From an uncultured Granulosicoccaceae bacterium (lineage in GTDB: Bacteria > Pseudomonadota > Gammaproteobacteria > Granulosicoccales > Granulosicoccaceae): a DNA stretch of 64,000 bases. Below the pieces are notes generated by a model that searched no databases, was not told where the DNA came from, and was given only the letters and a program-made list of their open reading frames with translations. Made by a program: the position numbers and the translations under genes. This document shows, piece after piece, positions 7,147-15,017 of this stretch; within the stretch, counting starts at the first letter, position 1; every line of letters begins with the position of its first letter. Location: assembly GCA_938007995.1 (NCBI GenBank), contig CALLLW010000033.1, positions 1-64,000 on the forward strand, given 5' to 3'.

Positions 7147-9680
7147 TGCCAGATAAAACCAAACAGCCGCGCCGTAAAAGCAAATCAAAGTCAGACTGTA
7201 CAACAGAAAACGATCGTGCATCGAGCCTGTACACAAAGACATACCAATGGTTTGATGACAACAACTGGACACTTTTTGAATTTCAGCAAAAAGCCTGGGA
7301 TGCATGGCATCAAGGTGAGTCCGGTCTGATCCACTCACCTACCGGTAGTGGTAAAACACTGGCAGCGTGGCTGGGTCCGGTACAACATGCAGCCGCAGAA
7401 AACGTAAAGGTCAGCGGCCTTAATGTGCTATGGCTGACCCCGCTGCGAGCATTGGCTAACGACACCTGCAAACAACTTCAGCAAGCGGCAGATAAACTCA
7501 CCGCAGACACAAACGTTGCACTGCGCGTTGAAACCCGCACCGGTGACACCAGCAGTAGCAAACGTGCAAAACAGAAGAGTTCTCCTCCGTTTGCGCTTAT
7601 CACAACACCTGAGAGTCTCTCTGTGATGTTGAGTTATGCAGATGGGGGCAAGTCATTGAGCAAGCTGCACACGGTAGTTGTGGATGAATGGCATGAGCTG
7701 ATCGGCAGCAAACGTGGAGTGCAGACTCAGCTATGCCTTGCCAGATTAAAAAAACTTTGCCCGCAACTGAGAATCTGGGGCGTGTCTGCAACGCTCGCCA
7801 ACCTTGATCAGGCCATGGATACACTGATCGGCCACCAGGCCGATGGCAGGCTGATTCAGGGCGTTATTCCAAAGTCCGTTGTTGTTGATTCAATTCTGCC
7901 GCAGGATAACCAGCGATTCAGATGGTCCGGACATCTGGGCGTCGAACTGGTGAAACAAGCGGCAGAAGTTATCGACGGCGCAAGCACTTCTTTGGTATTC
8001 ACTAACACAAGATCGCAGGCAGAAATATGGTTTAAATCATTGCTTGAACACAAGCCGGAATGGCTGGACAGTATTGCCTTACATCATGGATCTCTGGATA
8101 AAAAACTCAGGCAAGCTATCGAAGACCGACTGCGCACAGGCGATATCCGTTGTGTGGTTTGCACTTCATCACTGGATCTTGGTGTTGATTTCAGCCCGGT
8201 AGATCAGGTGTTACAGATTGGCAGCCCTAAAGGAGTAGCGAGACTATTACAACGAGCTGGTCGTAGCGGTCATCAGCCGGGTGCTGTATCGCGTGTTGTC
8301 TGCGTGCCGACGCATGCATTCGAGCTGGTTGAGATTGCGTCGGTCAGAAGCGCGCTGGAAGAACGACGAATTGAGTCACGGCGAAGCCCTTTGCGCTGTC
8401 ATGATGTGCTAAGCCAGCACCTGGTAACCATCGCGCTTGGCGGCGGCTTTGAAGAAGCTGCCATGCTGGCTGAAGTTAAAACTACCTACGCCTACCAGTC
8501 GTTAAGCAATGACGAATGGCAATGGGTACTGGATTTCATCACCCGTGGCGGGCAGGCATTACAGGGCTACCCGCAGTACCACAAAGTAGTTTTATCCGAT
8601 GCCACCTATCGAGTGAAAGACAAGACGATTGCACTGAGGCACAGAATGGCTATTGGCACCATCAATAGCGATGCTCAGATCAATGTAGTATTTCAACGCG
8701 GCAAGCGACTGGGCACCACTGAAGAAAACTTCATTGCCCGACTCAAGCCAGGCGATATTTTTCAGTTCGCCGGTAAACGGCTGGAACTACGGCGGGTGGC
8801 AGATATGACCGCTTATGTAAAACTCGCCAGTGGTAAAAAAACCGGTGCGGTACCACGCTGGTGGGGTACACAGATGCCGATCTCTACAGAACTCGCAGAC
8901 AGTGTGCTGAGAACGCTGGTCGAATGGAAGCAGAAAACCGCATCAGCACCTGAACTCGATTGTGTTGGTAGTATGCTTGAGTTACAGCAGCAGTGGTCTG
9001 TCTTGCCCGGTCCCAACGACCTGCTTATAGAGCTGATACAAACCCGTGAGGGCTACAGTATGTTCTGTTATCCATTTGCCGGCAGACTGGCTCATGAGGG
9101 ACTCGCCATGCTTGTTGCCAATCGACTCTCGGCAAAATACCCTTTAACGGTCACACTACAGATTAACGACTATGGCTTTGAACTGCAGTGTGCAGAGCCG
9201 ATTGATGTGTGCGAAGACAACCTGAAAGAGTTGTTTACTGCAGATAATCTTGTTGAAGATATACTCACCTCTGTTAACAGTGGCGAGATCGCGAGACGCC
9301 AGTTCAGGGACATTGCACGAATTGCCGGTCTGGTATTTCAGGGTTATCCGGGCAGTTCGAAAACAACGCGTCAGGTTCAGGCATCAAGCGGTCTCATATT
9401 TGATGTGCTTGAAAAGTACGATAGCGGCAACCTGCTGGTTGATCAGGCCAGACGCGAAGTGCTGGAACAGCAACTCGAGATTCAACGACTGAAACAATGC
9501 CTGTTATCAATAAAGCAACGAAAATGGCACATTTGTACACCAGAGAGATTAACGCCGCTGGCCTTTCCACTCTGGGCTGAAAGCGTGCAAAGCCAGACAT
9601 ACTCAAGCGAGAAATTTCAAACCAGGGTAGAACGCATGCTCGGTACACTTGAGAAAGCCGCTGCAGAGTCACTTGATTAA
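7146..9680 (+). CDS. Ligase-associated DEXH-box helicase, Lhr-type
   Basis: 844 residues. Walker A SPTGSGKT lies near residues 63-70 and the DEXH box VVDEWHEL near 177-184. Motif III is SATLAN, and the C-terminal RecA domain has SSLDLGVDFSPVDQVLQIGS and QRAGRSGHQP (motif VI). The long C-terminal part is the winged-helix plus Lhr-specific domain of the ligase-associated helicases (TIGR04121), which are 3'-5' ssDNA-stimulated ATPases related to the Lhr core. It is the largest member of the repair operon, overlapping the ligase stop by one base; the phosphoesterase start follows 6 bases after its own stop. Confidence 0.93.
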   Translation: MPDKTKQPRRKSKSKSDCTTENDRASSLYTKTYQWFDDNNWTLFEFQQKAWDAWHQGESGLIHSPTGSGKTLAAWLGPVQHAAAENVKVSGLNVLWLTPLRALANDTCKQLQQAADKLTADTNVALRVETRTGDTSSSKRAKQKSSPPFALITTPESLSVMLSYADGGKSLSKLHTVVVDEWHELIGSKRGVQTQLCLARLKKLCPQLRIWGVSATLANLDQAMDTLIGHQADGRLIQGVIPKSVVVDSILPQDNQRFRWSGHLGVELVKQAAEVIDGASTSLVFTNTRSQAEIWFKSLLEHKPEWLDSIALHHGSLDKKLRQAIEDRLRTGDIRCVVCTSSLDLGVDFSPVDQVLQIGSPKGVARLLQRAGRSGHQPGAVSRVVCVPTHAFELVEIASVRSALEERRIESRRSPLRCHDVLSQHLVTIALGGGFEEAAMLAEVKTTYAYQSLSNDEWQWVLDFITRGGQALQGYPQYHKVVLSDATYRVKDKTIALRHRMAIGTINSDAQINVVFQRGKRLGTTEENFIARLKPGDIFQFAGKRLELRRVADMTAYVKLASGKKTGAVPRWWGTQMPISTELADSVLRTLVEWKQKTASAPELDCVGSMLELQQQWSVLPGPNDLLIELIQTREGYSMFCYPFAGRLAHEGLAMLVANRLSAKYPLTVTLQINDYGFELQCAEPIDVCEDNLKELFTADNLVEDILTSVNSGEIARRQFRDIARIAGLVFQGYPGSSKTTRQVQASSGLIFDVLEKYDSGNLLVDQARREVLEQQLEIQRLKQCLLSIKQRKWHICTPERLTPLAFPLWAESVQSQTYSSEKFQTRVERMLGTLEKAAAESLD

Positions 9681-9685
9681 AGCAC

Positions 9686-10360
9686 TTGAAAGATCTTGAG
9701 ATCATCTGTCAGTCGCAGGAGCTGAAACTACATCCAGACAAAGTCGCCTACTGGCCGGCAGCTAAAACCCTGCTTGTTGCAGATGTACATGCGGGCAAAG
9801 AACATATTCTGGGACGTGCGGGTATCTCTATACCCGCTGGTATCAGTGAAGACACACTGGATCATTTATTTGCTCTGGTTGACCACTACTGCGCTGAGCG
9901 ATTATTGATACTTGGTGATTTTACCCATGGCTACCACACGCGTGATGAAGCCTGGATTAAACACTTTTATGATCACCTGGCACAGCATGATCAGCTTAAC
10001 GTCCAGATTGTTGCAGGCAACCACGACAAACACACAGCAAAGCGTCTACTCGATAAAGATGTCGTGTGGATACCGGATTGCCTGGTAGAGCCACCGTTTG
10101 TCTTTACCCATATTCCGAAGCCGGACGAGCGCGGGTATGTCATTGCCGGTCACTTACATCCCGCTTACGTGATTCAAAACAACAGCAAAGAGAAGCTACA
10201 GGCTCCGGTGTTCTGGTTTCAACAATCAATGGGGGTTCTACCGGCTTTCGGACACTTTACAGGAGCAGGTAAAATCCAGCCTGAAACCACTGACCGGTTG
10301 TTTATTACCGGGCCCGATTGCGTGATTGACATATCCGGTGTAACGGCCTCTTTGCGATAG
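9686..10360 (+). CDS. pdeM: Ligase-associated DNA damage response endonuclease/phosphoesterase PdeM
   Basis: 224 residues with the metallophosphoesterase signature in order: VADVHAGKE (D, H), LGDFTHG (GD), AGNHDK (GNHD) and GHLHPAY (GHxH). This matches the small phosphoesterase of the ligase-associated cluster (TIGR04123), known as PdeM or MPE, a metal-dependent phosphodiesterase. An in-frame TGA lies 12 bases upstream, and the first plausible codon after it is TTG at 9686, so TTG is the likely start. It is the last gene of the operon; a 13-bp-period tandem repeat begins 12 bases after its stop. Confidence 0.92.
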   Translation: MKDLEIICQSQELKLHPDKVAYWPAAKTLLVADVHAGKEHILGRAGISIPAGISEDTLDHLFALVDHYCAERLLILGDFTHGYHTRDEAWIKHFYDHLAQHDQLNVQIVAGNHDKHTAKRLLDKDVVWIPDCLVEPPFVFTHIPKPDERGYVIAGHLHPAYVIQNNSKEKLQAPVFWFQQSMGVLPAFGHFTGAGKIQPETTDRLFITGPDCVIDISGVTASLR

Positions 10361-10371
10361 TGCAGATAGCA

Positions 10372-10447
10372 CTTCTCTGGCTGCTTCTCTGGCTGGCTTC
10401 TCTGGCTGGCTTCTCTGGCTAACCTCTCTGGCTAACCTCTCTGGCTA
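10372..10447. repeat. 13-bp-period tandem repeat (6 units) after the repair operon
   Basis: Six consecutive units, CTTCTCTGGCTGG drifting to CCTCTCTGGCTAA, start at 10372, 10384, 10397, 10410, 10423 and 10436. The first and last are 12 bp. The array begins 12 bases after the PdeM stop, so the repair operon has a 13-bp-period array at both ends. It shares the core TCTGGCT with the array at 17247. Confidence 0.9.
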
Positions 10448-10508
10448 CTATGAATACTGTGCGATGAAGGTTGTACAATTGACTTAATATAACAGCAGGT
10501 ACTTTAAG

Positions 10509-11153
10509 ATGATAAAAGTATGGGGGCGAGCAAGCTCCAGCAACGTACAGAGTGTGATGTGGTGTATCGCAGAGCTGGACCTGCCATTCGAACGTATTGA
10601 TGCCGGCTTGATGTACGGTGTTAACAATACGTCCGACTACCTGGCAATGAATCCGAACGGCACAGTACCAACGATCATTGATAAAGGTAATCCACCACTG
10701 TGGGAATCAGGAGCCATCCTGCGCTATCTTGCCAACTCCTACGCAGATAATAGTTTCTGGCCGGACGATCCAGTACACAGGGCTGATATTGATCGCTGGG
10801 CGGAGTGGGCCAAAGTCAGTGTGCAAATGAATTTCAATAAGCCGATCTTCTGGCCGGCAATTCGTCTCAATCCAGAGGAACAACATCCCGAACATTTGCA
10901 GGGCGCTATAACTGTTTTTGAGGACAAACTTCGAATCGCGCAGGAAAAATTACGCCACTCCAGTTTTCTTGCCAGTGAAGATCTGACACTTGCCGACATA
11001 CAGTTCGGGCATATTCTGTATCGTTATTTTGAACTGGATATCAAACGCGCAGCACTACCGGGCATTGAAGACTACTATGCGAGACTGATACAAAGACCAC
11101 ATTACCGGAATCATGTCATGATCAATTTTGACGAACTTCGGTATCGGCCCTGA
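10509..11153 (+). CDS. Glutathione S-transferase family protein
   Basis: 214 residues with the GST layout. The N-terminal thioredoxin-like domain begins MIKVWGRASSSNVQSVMW, where the SSN stretch takes the place of the catalytic Ser/Cys segment. It contains the cis-proline segment NPNGTVPTI and the glutathione-contacting WESGAILRYL. An all-helical C-terminal domain follows, with the N-capping motif LTLADIQFGHIL. Such proteins conjugate or reduce small electrophiles in the cytosol; the substrate cannot be told. ATG start with AGG about 10 bases upstream. It is a single gene between the repeat array and a long non-coding stretch. Confidence 0.9.
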   Translation: MIKVWGRASSSNVQSVMWCIAELDLPFERIDAGLMYGVNNTSDYLAMNPNGTVPTIIDKGNPPLWESGAILRYLANSYADNSFWPDDPVHRADIDRWAEWAKVSVQMNFNKPIFWPAIRLNPEEQHPEHLQGAITVFEDKLRIAQEKLRHSSFLASEDLTLADIQFGHILYRYFELDIKRAALPGIEDYYARLIQRPHYRNHVMINFDELRYRP

Positions 11154-11250
11154 AAATACCAAGGCAATTTAGTCATGGCATACCAGCCGTAGTAGAACTG
11201 CAGCGATATTCAGGGTGGTTTTCAGCGCCAACACCGACAGCCCGGACAAT

Positions 11251-11337
11251 GGTAGATGCGCTTCCAGCTTATCGCCCCTACGAATGCATTAAAGCACTCC
11301 AAATCGTAGGGCGGCATAAGCTGCAAGCGCATCCGCC
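11251..11337. repeat. Palindromic MITE-like element, short form
   Basis: A 32-base left arm (11251-11282, starting GGTAGATGCGCTTCC) is nearly a perfect inverted copy of a 33-base right arm (11305-11337, ending AAGCGCATCCGCC), around a 22-base centre. The arms match those of the three 142-bp elements at 35.3-35.8 kb (GGTGGATGCGC...TTATGCCACCCTAC). It lies in the 512-base gap between the GST and MBL genes. The rest of that gap holds only a GC hairpin at 11600-11622 that could end the MBL transcript. Confidence 0.75.
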
Positions 11338-11665
11338 AAATAGCTCTCCCGCCAGGAGATACCCAAAGCCCAAACCCGCAACCTTTGTTACGAATTGTCA
11401 CGTACGGTACAACGCGGCCGCTTACCGCCGATAACCCCGCTCAACAGGGATCATGTTGTATTGCAGTCGTCCAGCAGATTATTTAACCATTGCGGATTTA
11501 GTAGTGACCCTTATCAGAAAAAACCTCAGTGTAATTGTTGTCACCAGCATCACAGTAACCATGCTCCTTTGCTACCTTTTACGATAGCGCATGACCGAAC
11601 GGGGCAGCAATTCGCCGCCCCGCTCTATAAAACAGCCTGAAACTCTTGCACGGTGATATTTTTGG

Positions 11666-12499
11666 TCAGCCCTTGTCTGCACCTATCTCCGTGAGATGCC
11701 GTGCCATACCGCGAACATTCAGTTCGCGCCACTGGTCATAAGAACCCCAGTCACTGTATTTATCCATCGTGATCGAGCTGGCCAGCTCATCGACACTTTT
11801 ACCTGCCTTAAGACCCGCCAGTACCTGTTCGCGCAGCTCTTCCATGTAGATTCGTCCCTGAGTCACGTCATCTTTGGCACCTATCGGTCCATGCCCACCG
11901 GCGAATATTTCAAAGTCCAGTGCCTCGACATTGCGCACCTGATCGGTCCAGTCATCGACATTGGAGTTCGGGAAATCACGAAACGGCAAACGCCTGGCTG
12001 CCACTGCATCAACGATAAAGCCGACGTTCTCTGGCTTTACCACAATCGCCATCAGGTCCTGACCGTGACCCGGCCCCAGAGGGGTCAGCTCAATGGTCTT
12101 GCCACCAAATTCTATGGTGGTGGGTTCATCGATACGAACTGTCGGTGCTACGCCATCTATTTGCGCCGGAGCATTAGCCTGTGCAACTACGGTTGGCACT
12201 TCACCAAAAGACCCACCACCGGACGCATGATCACCGTGGCTGTGGCTATAAATAAGATGTGTGATAGGTTTATCCGTCAGCTCGCCTATCTCGGAACGTA
12301 ACCATCCGGCAGCAATTGAATTGATCGGGTCAGTGACTACCACGCCCTCATCGGTAAGAACAAAAATTGAATAGTGGAATTTATTCTGAAACCGATACAC
12401 ATCACCGGCGATATTGGTGATCGATCGATCCTCCTGTGCGCTTACAGCTCCGGTACTTAAGCCGGTAAGTAATAGCACCAAAAGTATTAGTCTTAACAT
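11666..12499 (-). CDS. Exported MBL-fold metallo-hydrolase
   Basis: 277 residues. A signal peptide (LILLVLLLTGLSTGAVSA, cut before QEDRS) is followed by a metallo-beta-lactamase domain with HSHGDHASG (metal site), a later His in GPGHGQDL, and the Asp segment GFIVDAVAA. The final metal-site histidine is probably in AGGHGPIG. The protein is therefore periplasmic and probably a zinc hydrolase of the broad SoxH/quinoprotein-associated type; the substrate is unknown. ATG at 12499; GGGAGAC 8 bases upstream is a fair ribosome site. Its first 98 bases overlap the reading frame of the upstream membrane protein gene. Confidence 0.85.
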   Translation of the reverse strand: MLRLILLVLLLTGLSTGAVSAQEDRSITNIAGDVYRFQNKFHYSIFVLTDEGVVVTDPINSIAAGWLRSEIGELTDKPITHLIYSHSHGDHASGGGSFGEVPTVVAQANAPAQIDGVAPTVRIDEPTTIEFGGKTIELTPLGPGHGQDLMAIVVKPENVGFIVDAVAARRLPFRDFPNSNVDDWTDQVRNVEALDFEIFAGGHGPIGAKDDVTQGRIYMEELREQVLAGLKAGKSVDELASSITMDKYSDWGSYDQWRELNVRGMARHLTEIGADKG

Positions 12500-13586
12500 A
12501 AAGTCTCCCTGGATTTTTACGTACGGGTTTTTGAAGTGCAGATTTGCGCCTGGAAATTATCGCAAGAGTTAAGAGCATCCTGTTTGCTCTAAGTTCCGAC
12601 CCTGCCAGGCAGGCACAGACGGCAAACAGGAATCGTTTTCCGGTTTCTTTTTCCGACTCTCGTAATTTTGCTGCAGCATCCAGTAAGGCGGACTTGCGAT
12701 CTCTCAATTTGTCTGCGACCAAAGGAGTAATTTTTTGCCTGACCGGCACCCGACGCTCGCGACTTCTCAGGTACAGCCACGCTTTAACACGACGGTATTG
12801 GCGTCGGAGATTAAGTCGTAAATACATCACACGGTGATCATCTCGAACTATAGGGATAATCTCAGCCATATAGGGAAGAAGTTTTCCGGTAATAAAATTA
12901 CCGACAAAGTTCGGTACCAGCTTGAGCAGGTACGGGCTCAGCACACGCCACAGCAGAATTAACATTCGCCAGACAAGCAGCAACAACTCCCAGACAAGAT
13001 CAAAAAGTAGAACAGAAATACCCAGTATGGTCTGCCCCGCCGCTACCAGCACCAGGCAAAGTGCAGTGCCCAACAACAATCTCTTCTTACGATCAGAGCT
13101 GTCAGCCCACCAACGCAGCACTACACCAACCCGGGTGGAGTGAAGCTTTGACATTGCAAATCGGGGCAGCAGCTTCACACCTCGCCGTTCGTGTGCATGA
13201 AGAAGATTAATCACCACGCTTAGCGCAAGAAAACGTGCAGAAAGGCTAAGAAAAAAGCGGCCCATCTGGCGCAGCAGTTTTTTTACTGACCAGGCTTTCC
13301 ATCCACCAAGCAAGCCACTCAACAAAACGATAAGCTCGCTCAGCCACCCGACCAGTTTGCCCCAGGTATTCACCCAGAGCCATAAAAGCAAAGCAGGCAA
13401 TGTTTTTACAAGGAAAGGTTTAAGCAGCAGCCATGCTTTTAAAACAGGTGCAAGAAGTACATCAAGGTCAAGGAAATAAAAGCTGTACCACGATGCCAGT
13501 GAACAAAAAATCAGAACACTTACCCACGGCATAAAAAGCAAGAAAAAAAACCTTCTTGTCTCAATTAAGAGACTTGAAAGTAGCAC
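12402..13586 (-). CDS. Multi-pass membrane protein of unknown function
   Basis: 394 residues if read to the first stop. It starts at GTG 13586, chosen because AAGGA lies 8 bases upstream. The first 270 residues hold many hydrophobic, Leu/Trp-rich segments (LFMPWVSVLIFCSLASWYSF; LLLWLWVNTWGKLVGWL; LLLVWRMLILLWRVL), giving roughly five or six membrane helices. A basic, Arg-rich stretch follows (LNLRRQYRRVKAWLYLRSRE). The last roughly 33 residues are encoded inside the start of the downstream MBL gene. No family is recognised. Either the long overlap is genuine or a frameshift has read through the proper stop. Confidence 0.6.
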   Translation of the reverse strand: MLLSSLLIETRRFFFLLFMPWVSVLIFCSLASWYSFYFLDLDVLLAPVLKAWLLLKPFLVKTLPALLLWLWVNTWGKLVGWLSELIVLLSGLLGGWKAWSVKKLLRQMGRFFLSLSARFLALSVVINLLHAHERRGVKLLPRFAMSKLHSTRVGVVLRWWADSSDRKKRLLLGTALCLVLVAAGQTILGISVLLFDLVWELLLLVWRMLILLWRVLSPYLLKLVPNFVGNFITGKLLPYMAEIIPIVRDDHRVMYLRLNLRRQYRRVKAWLYLRSRERRVPVRQKITPLVADKLRDRKSALLDAAAKLRESEKETGKRFLFAVCACLAGSELRANRMLLTLAIISRRKSALQKPVRKNPGRLYVKTNTFGAITYRLKYRSCKRTGGSIDHQYRR

Positions 13587-13719
13587 GCAGATTTTCCTTA
13601 TTCGTGTCTTCAGCTGATAGGCCGCTTTACTTTTTTCGTTTAATTCTTAACATACAATGCAACAAACACTTTTTAAAACAGCATGCATCGAGCATTAAGA
13701 GATCAACTAATAAACATGA

Positions 13720-14589
13720 CTAATCACTCAACGCTATTTCTACGCGATAACCGTAACACCAAATCGTTTCAATAGTGGTCGTTTTCGAATTCTTCAGCTT
13801 GCGCCTGATCCGGCTTACATGAGAATGCAGCGACGGAAGATAATTTTCATCGGTATACCCCAGTACATTATTTAATAACTCAACACTGGAACAGGGTCGG
13901 GAGTTACGTTCAAACAAATACGTCAATAATGAAAACTCCGTATCTGTCAGGCGCAACACCTCACCTGCCACAGTGATTTCGCGCTGCATTACAGACAGAC
14001 CGACATCACCGAGATATATCCAACCCGATTCACTGGTCGTGGAGGTATTTTTATACGCTGTTTTACTTTGCTCTTCAGCATCATTGCCTTCACTGCCTGG
14101 CGGTTTTTCGAGTTGCCTGGCTGGATCACTTCCGGACTGCTGCACATTTTCGGGCCTATACGCGGCAGGCTTGAATTCTGCGCCGGATTGCTGTTCCAGC
14201 AAGCCAGTGATACGTTGGCTGCGTTTTATCGCAACATTGATACGTGCAGTAAATTCGGCCTTGTTCCATGGAAACACCGTGCAGTCGTCAGCGCCGCTGT
14301 TCAACACACTCGCAGAGAAATCCACATCGACTTTTTCGGAAACCACAATGATCTGACAAAATGGTTTTTGTTCGCGAAGGTATTTACACGTGTTAATGGT
14401 GAACGATCTTTGATCATCTGCGTGGATGATCAGTACATCCCAGACATGATCACAAAGATAAACCAGTGACTCTTCGCTGTAGCTGAGTACCGATAGCTCG
14501 GCGCCTATCGAATCGACGACTTCAAGAATGGGCGTCGAGAGGCTTTCACTCTTGCCGATCAACAGTATTTTTTGAGATTGCAGGATCAT
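13720..14589 (-). CDS. OmpR/PhoB-type DNA-binding protein with degenerate receiver domain
   Basis: 289 residues. An N-terminal receiver-like domain (1-120) has the right strand pattern (KILLIGKSE; WDVLIIHADD; QIIVVSEKVD; SGADDCTVFPWNKAEF). The phospho-acceptor Asp at the end of the third strand is replaced (LIIHA), and the usual KP at strand five reads PWN. A polar linker of about 65 residues leads to a standard winged-helix effector domain (LTDTEFSLLTYLFERNSRPC; LPSLHSHVSRIRRKL; IETIWCYGYRVEI). It probably binds DNA as a dimer without classical phosphorylation. No histidine kinase is adjacent; the next gene on the strand is the membrane protein at 13586. Confidence 0.85.
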   Translation of the reverse strand: MILQSQKILLIGKSESLSTPILEVVDSIGAELSVLSYSEESLVYLCDHVWDVLIIHADDQRSFTINTCKYLREQKPFCQIIVVSEKVDVDFSASVLNSGADDCTVFPWNKAEFTARINVAIKRSQRITGLLEQQSGAEFKPAAYRPENVQQSGSDPARQLEKPPGSEGNDAEEQSKTAYKNTSTTSESGWIYLGDVGLSVMQREITVAGEVLRLTDTEFSLLTYLFERNSRPCSSVELLNNVLGYTDENYLPSLHSHVSRIRRKLKNSKTTTIETIWCYGYRVEIALSD

Positions 14590-15017
14590 ACCAACGATCT
14601 GATTCCCATCCGTTAACTCTATGAAACCTGCTTCCAGATTCAGTCACGTACAAGCGTGACCTATGAACACCGAAAACGGTCTTTGCGCACTGATTAAAGC
14701 ATGCCGCGATATTACACGCCAACTGGTGGAAAGCGCTTAAAGGTCTGTGTAGATATTACAGCATCTCACACGCGAGTGTATTTTGAAGAAATGTTCAGCG
14801 CACAATCGTCTTCGATAAAAGCGCGCAATTTGAATTCACTTCTACCGGGCTTCAACCGCAGGCAGTTACGCCCGCAGTCTGGATTAAGTGAGGCACCTTG
14901 TGTGCTGTGTGGGAGTTAGCCAAATAATTCAACCGGGAGCGAGAATCGTTGACATTACATCGAAAATCCTCGCCCCCGACTGGTGCGGTATGTCGCGTCT
15001 AAAAATAATCGTAACAG
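14590..15017. other. 428-base gap between prc and the OmpR-like gene
   Basis: No supportable gene, RNA or repeat is seen here. The short frames on both strands look random. The upstream region of the OmpR-like gene is AT-richer near 14700-14830 and may carry its promoter, but no convincing -35/-10 pair was identified. Confidence 0.4.

Noticed and set aside
11600-11622. GC-rich hairpin as a terminator of the MBL gene
   Set aside because: The 6-bp stem (CGGGGC/GCCCCG) has no T-run on the minus strand; noted only as a possible structure.
13973-14469. Two plus-strand open frames of 127 and 133 codons
   Set aside because: They are antisense to the OmpR-like gene, whose minus-strand frame carries clear domains.
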